Of a stretch of 64,000 nucleotides of DNA, positions 45,076 to 52,339 are shown one piece after another. The translations under genes were made by a program, and so were the position numbers. Source of the stretch: an uncultured Lachnospiraceae bacterium (GTDB taxonomy: Bacteria; Bacillota; Clostridia; Lachnospirales; Lachnospiraceae); NCBI GenBank assembly GCA_946414885.1, contig CAMKQH010000018.1, forward strand, positions 18,019-82,018, read 5' to 3'. The notes under the pieces were generated by a model. The model had not been told where the DNA came from, searched no databases, and was given only the letters and a program-made list of their open reading frames with translations. Every line of letters begins with the position of its first letter. Within the stretch, counting starts at the first letter, position 1.

Positions 45076-45993
45076 ATGAGATACTTTTTGGAAAATAACA
45101 GGATCAAAGTTGAAATCGATTCGTTTGGAGCCGAGATTAAATCGGTGATCAACAAGAATAACATGCGGGAGTATATGTGGTACGGGAATCCCAAGTATTG
45201 GGGGCGGACGTCGCCGGTATTGTTTCCCTTTGTGGGAAGTTTGAAGGAGAAGAAGTATCGGTGGAAGGGCAGGGAGTATGCCATGGGGCAGCACGGGTTT
45301 GCAAGGGACATGGAGTTTGAACTTGTGAGCCAGGCGGATGACGAGATATGGTTTCAATTGAAGGCAAATCAGGATACGCTGGAAAAGTATCCCTTTGATT
45401 TTGTTTTGAAGATTGGATACAGGATTGAAGCGGGAAAGGAAACGGATGACGTTAAGGTCATGTGGAAGGTTTGCAATCCGGCGGAGGAAACCATGTATTT
45501 TTCCATAGGAGCGCATCCGGCATTTTTGTGTCCCGTTCACGGTTTCCGTAAGGACGCGGCGGGTTGCAAGGATGGGTATCAGCTTTATTTTGAGGGCGTG
45601 GACGTGATTCATCATCATGGCAATGACATCGCGACGGGGCTTGCGCTGCGCGAGGATCTGGAAATGCCGTTGGAGAATGGGTACGTTACGATCACGAGCG
45701 ATTTCTTCGATCGTTGCACTTACATGATCGAGGGGAAGCAGACGGGATGCGTGGGGATCGCGGACGAAGAAGGGAAGCGCATTGTTGACGTGTGTTTTGA
45801 CGCGCCGCTCTTCGCCATCTGGTCGCCGGAAAAGAAAAATGCACCGTTTCTGTGTATTGAGCCGTGGTACGGGAGATGCGACGCGGTGGATTTTGAAGGT
45901 GACTTGAGCCAAAGGGAGTATACCAACGTCCTTGAGGCCGGGGAGACGTTTGAAGGCGGATACGTCATGAAATTTTATGAATATTATTACTAA
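45076..45993 (+). CDS. Aldose 1-epimerase family protein
   Basis: A 305-residue protein of the galactose mutarotase superfamily, LacX-like group. Typical segments are FGAEIKSVINK, WYGNPKYWGRTSPVLFPFVG, the histidine in GQHGFARD, and SIGAHPAF with the second conserved histidine. The predicted role is interconversion of sugar anomers or related sugar-phosphate epimerisation. There is no signal peptide. The ATG at 45076 was preferred over GTG at 45070. A strong terminator follows. Confidence 0.9.
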   Translation: MRYFLENNRIKVEIDSFGAEIKSVINKNNMREYMWYGNPKYWGRTSPVLFPFVGSLKEKKYRWKGREYAMGQHGFARDMEFELVSQADDEIWFQLKANQDTLEKYPFDFVLKIGYRIEAGKETDDVKVMWKVCNPAEETMYFSIGAHPAFLCPVHGFRKDAAGCKDGYQLYFEGVDVIHHHGNDIATGLALREDLEMPLENGYVTITSDFFDRCTYMIEGKQTGCVGIADEEGKRIVDVCFDAPLFAIWSPEKKNAPFLCIEPWYGRCDAVDFEGDLSQREYTNVLEAGETFEGGYVMKFYEYYY

Positions 45994-46018
45994 GTACAGG
46001 TGAGAATAAATGAAAAAT

Positions 46019-46052
46019 AGTCCACGCGATTTTCCAGCGTGGACTGTTTTTT
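46019..46052 (+). terminator. Intrinsic terminator after the aldose epimerase gene
   Basis: A perfect 9-bp stem AGTCCACGC/GCGTGGACT followed by a run of seven T residues. Confidence 0.9.
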
Positions 46053-46188
46053 TCGGACAAGTTTGTCATGCAAAATGATAAAAATCATTATTCAGCTCAT
46101 TTTGGCTATGCATAATGGATTGATTGAAACTTTTTTAGTTGTTTTTCGTCTGTATAGACAGAACACCGACAAAGGAGAATTTATAATC

Positions 46189-46668
46189 ATGAAAAAATCT
46201 GTATTTGCAATAATGGCTTGTACTGTGGTTGTGGCGTTTGCGGCATGTGGCATTGATAACACTGATGGCGCTGTCTCATCAGGAGGAAACGAATTGGAAC
46301 GGATTGTTGAAAGGAACATGACCGAGGAACGGGACGTTTCAGAAATACAAGAACCTTCGGAGGAAGTAGCAGAATTGAATGCAAACGTTGATGACATATC
46401 TACGGATAAAGACATAAACATAGTATGGAGTCGCACTTATTATTGGGCTATGGGCAATGACTACGTTTATGTTGATTCAGATGGAAGGATCTATTCGGAG
46501 GGCGAGATGGAGAATCCCACGTGGAGTCCATCTGGTGCATGTGAGGAAACTTATACTGGTCAGCAGTTTGCGGAAGAAGAACTTAAAGAGTTTCTTAGTA
46601 TAAATATAGATGATGAGGACGGGCAGAAAGAGGTGCTCCGTAAAAAGGGTATTAGATTTGGAAAATAA
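46189..46668 (+). CDS. Small lipoprotein of unknown function
   Basis: A 159-residue lipoprotein (lipobox AFAAC, Cys at about 20) with a long acidic, Glu-rich stretch (about 35-75). A C-terminal domain (about 80-159) has many aromatic residues (TYYWAMGNDYVYVDSDG). I do not recognise the family. The ATG at 46189 has AAAGGAGA upstream, while the longer frame starting at 46039 runs through the terminator and was rejected. It is a single-gene unit. Confidence 0.75.
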   Translation: MKKSVFAIMACTVVVAFAACGIDNTDGAVSSGGNELERIVERNMTEERDVSEIQEPSEEVAELNANVDDISTDKDINIVWSRTYYWAMGNDYVYVDSDGRIYSEGEMENPTWSPSGACEETYTGQQFAEEELKEFLSINIDDEDGQKEVLRKKGIRFGK

Positions 46669-46676
46669 GAAGCAGG

Positions 46677-46707
46677 GACATCTGTTGAATAACGGATGTC
46701 TCTTTTA
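46677..46707 (+). terminator. Intrinsic terminator after the small lipoprotein gene
   Basis: A short stem GACATC/GATGTC with a 12-base loop and a T-rich tail. Confidence 0.6.
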
Positions 46708-46910
46708 TTTATGCCGTAAAGTTCGTCTTGACGATTTCTGGAACAAATCATATAATTAGCCTATCTGGGGAACTGACTATCAATGGAGTTCTCATCATTG
46801 GTTTATCAACCAAATTTTCCTGGTATTTGTTATGATGCAAGTCAATGGTTTCGTGTTCTTTTTTTGTTGCTGTTTTATTTTACTTCTGAGTTGATGACGT
46901 GACAGATGAC

Positions 46911-46939
46911 TTGACAATACATCAATATTGATGTATTGT
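46911..46939 (+). promoter_or_regulatory. Promoter overlapped by a 26-bp palindromic operator, toxin-antitoxin locus 2
   Basis: TTGACA (46911-46916) and TATTGT (46934-46939) are separated by 17 bases. The 26 bases 46914-46939 form a perfect palindrome (arms of 13, centre AATATT) that covers both promoter elements. A bound repressor would block RNA polymerase. The obvious candidate is the antitoxin at 47140. Confidence 0.85.
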
Positions 46940-46953
46940 AGAAAGGAGGAAAC

Positions 46954-47126
46954 GTGGAAATATACGATTACGTAACGGCTGGAGGAAAAAACGTAATCAT
47001 AGATTATATCGATGGATTACCGAAGGCCGGGCTTTTTTGCATATATGTAAAAAGCAAAAAGGGAAAACGGAGAAACAGGAAATTGAGTTGGCGCTTCAAA
47101 GAGCAAGGTGTTCCGGATTATTATAA
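46954..47126 (+). pseudogene. Relic of a RelE/HigB-type toxin with internal deletion
   Basis: The GTG at 46954 with AAAGGAGG opens MEIYDYVTAGGKN and DYIDGLPKA, the usual start of RelE/HigB-like toxins. The DNA after that encodes the usual toxin end (H-I-C-K-K-Q-K-G-K-T-E-K-Q-E-I-E-L-A-L) only in another frame, ending at TAA 47124-47126. The middle of the toxin is absent. Because of the shift, the first frame runs on through the antitoxin gene, giving an apparent 159-residue fusion ORF. Confidence 0.8.
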
Positions 47127-47139
47127 GTGGGGTGAAACT

Positions 47140-47433
47140 ATGTTGGTAAAAAGCGATGGGTTGAGAGAAAAAAAGATTGTTGAAGAAATGATATCCAAGG
47201 ATGAGAATCTTCGCAGACAACATGAATTGTTTAAAGCCGAGATGGCATTTAAACAAGAACTGATTAATGCGCGGAGAGCGAATGCACTTACTCAAAAGGA
47301 TATTAGTCTTAGATCTGGGTTATCCCAACAGGCGGTAAGCCGCATGGAGAAAAGCGCCAGCGGAACCATTCAGTCGATTATTCGTTATTTAAATTCGATG
47401 GGTTATTCCTTGGCCATCAAGAAAAATGAGTAG
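47140..47433 (+). CDS. XRE-family antitoxin, orphaned
   Basis: A 97-residue protein with a C-terminal Cro/C1-type HTH (about 45-95: NALTQKDISLRSGLSQQAVS) and a Lys/Glu-rich N-terminal helix. The ATG at 47140 with GGGGTG upstream is the natural start. The gene is intact and lies behind a palindromic promoter-operator and a deleted toxin gene, like the locus at 44635-45051. It probably represses its own promoter. Confidence 0.85.
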   Translation: MLVKSDGLREKKIVEEMISKDENLRRQHELFKAEMAFKQELINARRANALTQKDISLRSGLSQQAVSRMEKSASGTIQSIIRYLNSMGYSLAIKKNE

Positions 47434-47466
47434 TGAAATTTGAAAAGAAGGGAAAGGTGACGCAGC

Positions 47467-48078
47467 ATGTGCGGTATTTATCACGTGAGTCGTGAATTGG
47501 AATATGGAATCGAGAGTCTCATGCGGATGGTGAACCGGGAGCGGTGCGCCGGTGCCATGGCGCAGAAAATCCCGGAAATCCGGGAGCGGGACGTACGTCC
47601 GACGGATGAGGCACCGATACTTTCGGCTAATGCGGAGGGAATGGTTTTGCGGTCGGTGCGATGGGGGCTTCCTGGATTTCAAAAGGGGCAGGTCATTTTT
47701 AACGCAAGGTGCGAGACAGCGCTGGAACGGCCCACGTTTCGCGACGGCGTAAGGCAGAGCAGGATCGTCATTCCGGCCACGCATTTTTATGAGTGGAACC
47801 AGAGGAAGGAGAAGAACGTCTTTGAGCGAAAAGACGGGAAAATTCTATACATGGCGGGCTTTTGCAGGGGCAATGGGGAGGATGAGCGTTTTGCCATCCT
47901 GACGACTGCGGCGAATGCCTCCATGGAGCCCGTTCATGACAGGATGCCGCTGATCCTGGAAGAGAGTGAGATTGAGCCATGGCTTTGGCAGGAGGAGTGG
48001 ACGCAGTCGCTCCTTCGCAAAGTGCCAAAGGATCTTGCCCGTAAGGCGGAATATGAGCAGATGAGTCTGTTTTCGTGA
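47467..48078 (+). CDS. SOS-response-associated peptidase (SRAP, YedK/HMCES family)
   Basis: SRAP proteins form a covalent thiazolidine link to abasic sites in single-stranded DNA through Cys2. The 203-residue protein begins M-C-G, with the catalytic Cys2. It keeps the asparagine and glutamate of NARCET, the FYEW segment of the active site and the late histidine in VHDRMP. The length is normal. It is followed with a four-base overlap (GTGA) by a nuclease gene, so the two may act together on damaged or foreign DNA. Confidence 0.92.
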   Translation: MCGIYHVSRELEYGIESLMRMVNRERCAGAMAQKIPEIRERDVRPTDEAPILSANAEGMVLRSVRWGLPGFQKGQVIFNARCETALERPTFRDGVRQSRIVIPATHFYEWNQRKEKNVFERKDGKILYMAGFCRGNGEDERFAILTTAANASMEPVHDRMPLILEESEIEPWLWQEEWTQSLLRKVPKDLARKAEYEQMSLFS

Positions 48079-48917
48079 GAAGGAGTAGGAAAAGGCAGTT
48101 GGACAAGAAACAGAAATACAGACGCAGGATTAAGCGAAAACTGTTTTGGGATAAGTATAAGAATACCTTTGCCATCTGGGGATTGATCGTACTGGGCGTT
48201 TTGGCGCTTGGGGGTGCGGTGCTTTGGAGGAGCCATTCGGATCAAAAAGAGGCGGCAGAGACAAAAGCGCGGCTGGCGAAAGTGCCGGAGGGAAGCGGAT
48301 TTTCCGTGAGTTTGTGCGTGCGCTCGCCGGAGAGCATTCCCACATATGGCGGGGCGGATTACGTGATCCTAAATGACGGGATTCCGGAGTTTAATCTTTA
48401 TGACCTGCAGAACCTGCAGGGCGAACGTTATCAGGAATTGGATGCGCTGGGAAGATGCCAGTCGGCGATGGCGATGCTTCATCGATCCATGATGCCCAAG
48501 GAGGATCGGGAGCCCATCGGGGAGATCAGGCCATCTGGATGGGTGCAGAGAAAATATGAGGGAATCGTGGATTCGGATCCGCCCTATCTGTATAACAGGT
48601 GCCATTTGATCGCATTTGCGCTTACGGGACAGAACGCAAACGAAAAGAACCTGATCACTGGGACGCGTCATTTCAATGCGGACTCGATGCTGTATTGGGA
48701 ACGAAAGGTGATGGCGTATTTGGAGAAGAGCGATCATCACGTGTTATACCGCGTGACGCCGTATTTCGCCGGAGACGAGCTTGTGGCGAGAGGCGTGGAG
48801 ATGGAGGCGTACTCCGTGGAAGATGCCGGCAAGGAGCTCTGTTTTCACGTATTTGTCTATAATGTTCAACCAGGGATCGAGATCGATTACGCGACGGGTG
48901 AAAACCGAATAAAATAA
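48075..48917 (+). CDS. Membrane-anchored DNA/RNA non-specific endonuclease
   Basis: A 280-residue protein. A basic N-terminus and one transmembrane helix (about 33-51) precede the nuclease domain of the DNA/RNA non-specific endonuclease family (about 125-275). YNRCHLIAFALTGQNANEKNLITGT contains the catalytic histidine in R-C-H-L and the asparagine-rich metal site. R-C-H-L in place of D-R-G-H is typical of the EndA/streptodornase-like group. The nuclease domain should face outward. GTG at 48075 overlaps the SRAP stop. TTG at 48099 behind AGGAG is an alternative start. Confidence 0.85.
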   Translation: MRRSRKRQLDKKQKYRRRIKRKLFWDKYKNTFAIWGLIVLGVLALGGAVLWRSHSDQKEAAETKARLAKVPEGSGFSVSLCVRSPESIPTYGGADYVILNDGIPEFNLYDLQNLQGERYQELDALGRCQSAMAMLHRSMMPKEDREPIGEIRPSGWVQRKYEGIVDSDPPYLYNRCHLIAFALTGQNANEKNLITGTRHFNADSMLYWERKVMAYLEKSDHHVLYRVTPYFAGDELVARGVEMEAYSVEDAGKELCFHVFVYNVQPGIEIDYATGENRIK

Positions 48918-48937
48918 TTGGGATGGAACATAAAATT

Positions 48938-48977
48938 GGGTCAAGGGACGTGCCATTAAGACATGCCGCCTTGACCC
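48938..48977. terminator. Bidirectional intrinsic terminator
   Basis: A perfect 9-bp stem GGGTCAAGG/CCTTGACCC lies between the convergent nuclease and xylanase genes. Both sides are AT-rich. Confidence 0.7.
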
Positions 48978-48984
48978 TATTTGT

Positions 48985-50226
48985 TTATTGAATTTGTAAT
49001 GCGCCGTAAAGCGCGGGTTTTGCCTTGAGGAGGGAGTTGAACAGGAGCGGGCTGTATTCCTTACGCCAGGACATGTTGTCCGCGAAGCCCCAGAAGGTCA
49101 GGGCGTCCATCTTTACTGCACCGGAGTCAACGCGCTCGAAAATGCCGTTGATCAAGTCATAGTAGAACTTTCTTTGTCTCTCTAAGTTTTCATCGGTAGC
49201 TTTCTGAGGAGCCTGGTATTTACCGAGGCATACGTCAAGCTCGGTGAGCTGGATCTTCAGACCGGTCTCTGCGATGGCATCCATGGTCTTGAAGTACTGG
49301 TCCAGGTTGTCGGTGGTGTAGAGGTGCGCCTGGAAGCCAACGCCGTCGATCAGGTAGTTGCCCTTCTTGTCCACGAGGGTGTTGACGAAGTCAACCAAGG
49401 TCTTGGTCTTGAATTGCTCGTTGTAGTCGTTGTAATAAAGGTCAATGGTCTCGGGTGCGTACTTGTCTGCATAGTAGAATGCGTACCAGAGATAGTCATC
49501 TCCGATGATCTTTTTCCAGTTGTTGTCACGCATGGAGCCGTTTTCCATCCATGCTTCGTTTACCACGTCATAAGCGTAGAAGAGGTCAATGTAGCCAAGC
49601 TCATCGAGCTTTTCAAAGGTCTGCTTGATCATGCTTTCCATACGGGAGAGCATTTCCTTGCGGTCAACGAAGTCTGCCTTAGGATCGAAATCCTTGTGGA
49701 AGATCCATTCAGGGGTCTGGCTGTACCATACGAGAGTGTGGCCGCGCATGGAAATGCCGTTCTTCTTTGCCCACTCCATCATCTTGACGGATTCTGCGTT
49801 GAATTCAACCACAAGCTTACCTTCTTCCTGGCTTTTCTTTTGGCTTAAGGTAGCGTCGGGCTTCATGGCGTTTTCACAGGTTACGCTGTTAAAATGCGAA
49901 AGGATCAGGTTGTTGGAATCCGCGCGGCTGATCATGGAGCCGGTAAGGCAGGTGCCTACCTTCATGCCATGCTCGGCAAAGAGATCCTTTAAGTACTTTC
50001 CTTCGGCGGGATCTGCCGTGGGTTCGGGCGTAGGCTCGGGAGTGGTCGTTGCGGCAGCAACTTCCGTGGATTCTTCCGTCGTTGCTTCTTCCGAGGAGGA
50101 GCTTTCCGTGCTCTGCCAGGTCTGGGAGCTGGACGCACCGGTCTCCTGGGTGGAAACGTTGCCATTACAGCCGATCAGGGACAGGAGCAGGGCTCCAGTT
50201 ATCAGTAACAATACTTTCTTTTTCAC
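48985..50226 (-). CDS. Endo-1,4-beta-xylanase, GH10 lipoprotein
   Basis: A 413-residue secreted lipoprotein (lipobox LSLIGC, Cys about 19). A Ser/Thr/Glu/Pro-rich linker (about 20-75) ends in alternating T-P-E-P. The GH10 catalytic domain (about 80-413) contains ENAMKPD, GHTLVWYSQTPEW, the acid/base glutamate in YDVVNEAW and the nucleophile glutamate in QLTELDV, then TFWGFADNMSW. It cleaves internal xylan bonds at the cell surface. The GTG at 50226 has AAGAAGG upstream and replaces the longer frame from 50268. No other carbohydrate gene is adjacent. Confidence 0.95.
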   Translation of the reverse strand: MKKKVLLLITGALLLSLIGCNGNVSTQETGASSSQTWQSTESSSSEEATTEESTEVAAATTTPEPTPEPTADPAEGKYLKDLFAEHGMKVGTCLTGSMISRADSNNLILSHFNSVTCENAMKPDATLSQKKSQEEGKLVVEFNAESVKMMEWAKKNGISMRGHTLVWYSQTPEWIFHKDFDPKADFVDRKEMLSRMESMIKQTFEKLDELGYIDLFYAYDVVNEAWMENGSMRDNNWKKIIGDDYLWYAFYYADKYAPETIDLYYNDYNEQFKTKTLVDFVNTLVDKKGNYLIDGVGFQAHLYTTDNLDQYFKTMDAIAETGLKIQLTELDVCLGKYQAPQKATDENLERQRKFYYDLINGIFERVDSGAVKMDALTFWGFADNMSWRKEYSPLLFNSLLKAKPALYGALQIQ

Positions 50227-50273
50227 AATATTACCTTCTTTCTGTCGTAGTGATCTAAAAACACGCAAGTACT

Positions 50274-50302
50274 ATAGTATTATAGAATTGGCAGAATGTC
50301 AA
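50274..50302 (-). promoter_or_regulatory. Promoter of the xylanase gene
   Basis: On the minus strand TTGACA and TACTAT are separated by 17 bases, about 48 bases before the start codon. Confidence 0.65.
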
Positions 50303-50431
50303 ACATTTGCGGCCGCAATGACGTGAAACGGAAAAGACTTCGCAAATTTTGACCAAGTGGAAGAACTTTGCCGGCAAGAATTTATGATTAAGGGAAAACG
50401 TGGGAATCACGGAAACTTGTGATGGAATTCC

Positions 50432-50460
50432 TTTACGAAATCAAAAAAACGTTATATAAT
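50432..50460 (+). promoter_or_regulatory. Sigma-A type promoter of the locus B operon
   Basis: TTTACG and a perfect TATAAT are separated by 17 bases, 47 bases before the first start codon. No other convincing promoter was seen up to the end of the operon. Confidence 0.7.
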
Positions 50461-50507
50461 ATAATCGTATTTGTGGGGCGTTTTTGGGGAAGGAGGGGTT
50501 ACGTGAC

Positions 50508-51425
50508 ATGCTGAGTTTTAAGTGTAAAAACTGTGGCGGCGAGACATCGGTGGATTCCAGCGGAAGCCTTTACTGTGAGTATTGCGGAAGCAAGTTTAAC
50601 TTTCAGGATAAGGAGCTTTTGGAGTATCGTACTTTCCGATTGCAGATGCTAAACTATCTGCGGGGGCTTCATGATGAGCAGATGGAAGGCGAAAGCCAGG
50701 AAGATTCCCTGTGGGATCATGCGGAAACCGTATGCTATGAGACAAAGGACGGCGATGACGTGAACGTCCGTTATTTGTATACTTATGATGACGGCGTGGC
50801 AACCACCTATCTGACCAGGCATCACGCCTTGTTTGTGTTTTCAAAGAACAAGCGCAAGGAGGCGGAGAGAATGCTTCGGGGCATTCAGGCATTATCCTTC
50901 CCGCCTGCCGACGTAAAAGGGTTGGAGGACTGCTTCCCGAAACTTAGGGGAACCTATGAACTCAAGGACGACGGCATTATGCTCACGTTTACGAGAACGG
51001 AAAACCTTTTCCCGCTGTCCATGTTCGGAAGCCTTACGCCGGAACACGTGGCGTGGATCATCTCCAGACTGGAAAATATCTGTTGCGTATTAAATTATGG
51101 CGGCCTGATCCATGGCGGAATTAACGAGGAGTCCGTATGGATCAATCCGTTCAATCATCATGGCGTGCTCATGGGACATTGGTGGAGTACGAAACGAGTG
51201 GAACAGGCGGGCCTCGGTACGGCCCGGGATCAGGACCTGAAGGACGTCCGCAAGACGGCAGACCGGATCCTTGGCATCCACAGGGAGGAAGCACCGCAGG
51301 AACTGACGGAGTTCCTTCGGTCAAGACCGGGAATCGATGCCTACGCGGATTTTGAAGCATGGGACCGCGTGATAGAAGTCGGTTTTGGCGGCAGGCGTTT
51401 TGCAAAGATGAATGTTGATTTCTAA
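50508..51425 (+). CDS. Zinc-ribbon pseudokinase-like protein
   Basis: A 305-residue protein. A zinc ribbon (CKNC at about 6-9, CEYC at about 23-26) precedes a domain that resembles the C-lobe of Hanks-type kinases. LIHGGINEESVWINP (about 200-214) aligns with the usual H-R-D-x-K-P-x-N catalytic loop but lacks the catalytic aspartate and lysine. GVLMGHWWS replaces DFG. The final helices (DLKDVRKTADRILG) look like a kinase C-lobe. It is probably a non-catalytic scaffold or ligand sensor. GGAGGGG lies nine bases before ATG 50508. It heads the locus B operon. Confidence 0.72.
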   Translation: MLSFKCKNCGGETSVDSSGSLYCEYCGSKFNFQDKELLEYRTFRLQMLNYLRGLHDEQMEGESQEDSLWDHAETVCYETKDGDDVNVRYLYTYDDGVATTYLTRHHALFVFSKNKRKEAERMLRGIQALSFPPADVKGLEDCFPKLRGTYELKDDGIMLTFTRTENLFPLSMFGSLTPEHVAWIISRLENICCVLNYGGLIHGGINEESVWINPFNHHGVLMGHWWSTKRVEQAGLGTARDQDLKDVRKTADRILGIHREEAPQELTEFLRSRPGIDAYADFEAWDRVIEVGFGGRRFAKMNVDF

Positions 51426-51439
51426 GGAGGAGACTTGTC

Positions 51440-52339
51440 ATGGGCAGAGGCAGTTATACGGCGTCGGACTGGAGCAAATTAAAGAACAGCAGGAATCTTG
51501 CGAGTGCAAGTAACGAACGCGAGATCTTTAGGAATCAGGCCTGTGATCCAAAATTCGATCCGAAATATATTCAAGTCAGGGAGGCAAGGGATTCGGAGGA
51601 TCATCCGGAATCCTTACCGATCATCATCGGACTTGACGTGACGGGCTCCATGGGATATCTTGCGGAGAAGGTCGCAAAGGAAGCTTTGAACGAGACCATG
51701 ATGAAACTGTATTCCACAAATGCAGTCAAGGATCCGGCATTAATGTTTGCCGCTTATGGTGACATGTATGACCAGTCGCCGCTCCAGGTGACTCAGTTTG
51801 AATCCGACATCCGCATTGCGGAGCAGCTCTTGGAGCTTTGGCTTGAGGATCACGGTAACGGTGACGTGGTGCCGAATCTTTTATGGTATTTTGCCGCAAA
51901 GCACACTTCACTCGATAATTATGAGAAGAGAAAGAAAAAGGGATTCCTCTTTACAATCGGCGATAGGGCGGAATGCCGGACGGATCAGGAAAGGAACCTT
52001 AAGAGTACGTATCAAAGGGTTTTTGGCGAGGAAGTAAACATGGAAATCCCGTCCATTCTAAAGGCGGCACGGGAGAAATTTGAAGTATTCCATCTCTTCC
52101 TGGACAATAAGCATGAAAAGGCAAATACCATCGTGCATTTACTGCCCGGGCACACTATGGCGATCAGACCGGATGAGATTGATGCCATTCCGGAAATCTT
52201 GATCAGCACGATGCAGATGGTGCAGGGCATGAGCATGGAAGACGTGCTGAAGCAATGGCCTTTAGGGAAACAGATGATAGTAAAGAAAGCGATCGGTGAC
52301 CTGACGCTGGTGAATCCCAAGAAAGGAATTTCATTTTGA
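51440..52339 (+). CDS. von Willebrand factor A-like protein
   Basis: A 299-residue soluble protein. The core resembles a VWA/MIDAS domain: IIIGLDVTGSMGYLAEK (about 60-76) supplies a D-x-T-G-S metal-binding motif, MFAAYGDMYDQ follows, and LFTIGDRAE supplies the third strand and loop. The N-terminal 55 residues begin MGRGSYTASDWSKL. VWA proteins bind partners through a bound metal ion and are frequent in kinase-linked signalling clusters such as TerY systems. Its end overlaps the PurA-like gene (TTGA). Confidence 0.75.
   Translation: MGRGSYTASDWSKLKNSRNLASASNEREIFRNQACDPKFDPKYIQVREARDSEDHPESLPIIIGLDVTGSMGYLAEKVAKEALNETMMKLYSTNAVKDPALMFAAYGDMYDQSPLQVTQFESDIRIAEQLLELWLEDHGNGDVVPNLLWYFAAKHTSLDNYEKRKKKGFLFTIGDRAECRTDQERNLKSTYQRVFGEEVNMEIPSILKAAREKFEVFHLFLDNKHEKANTIVHLLPGHTMAIRPDEIDAIPEILISTMQMVQGMSMEDVLKQWPLGKQMIVKKAIGDLTLVNPKKGISF

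Noticed and set aside
46039..46188. N-terminal extension of the small lipoprotein
   Set aside because: It starts within the terminator of the upstream gene and would mask the signal peptide.
46954..47433. Genuine toxin-antitoxin fusion protein
   Set aside because: The toxin C-terminus is found in another frame of the same DNA, so the fusion results from a deletion with frameshift.
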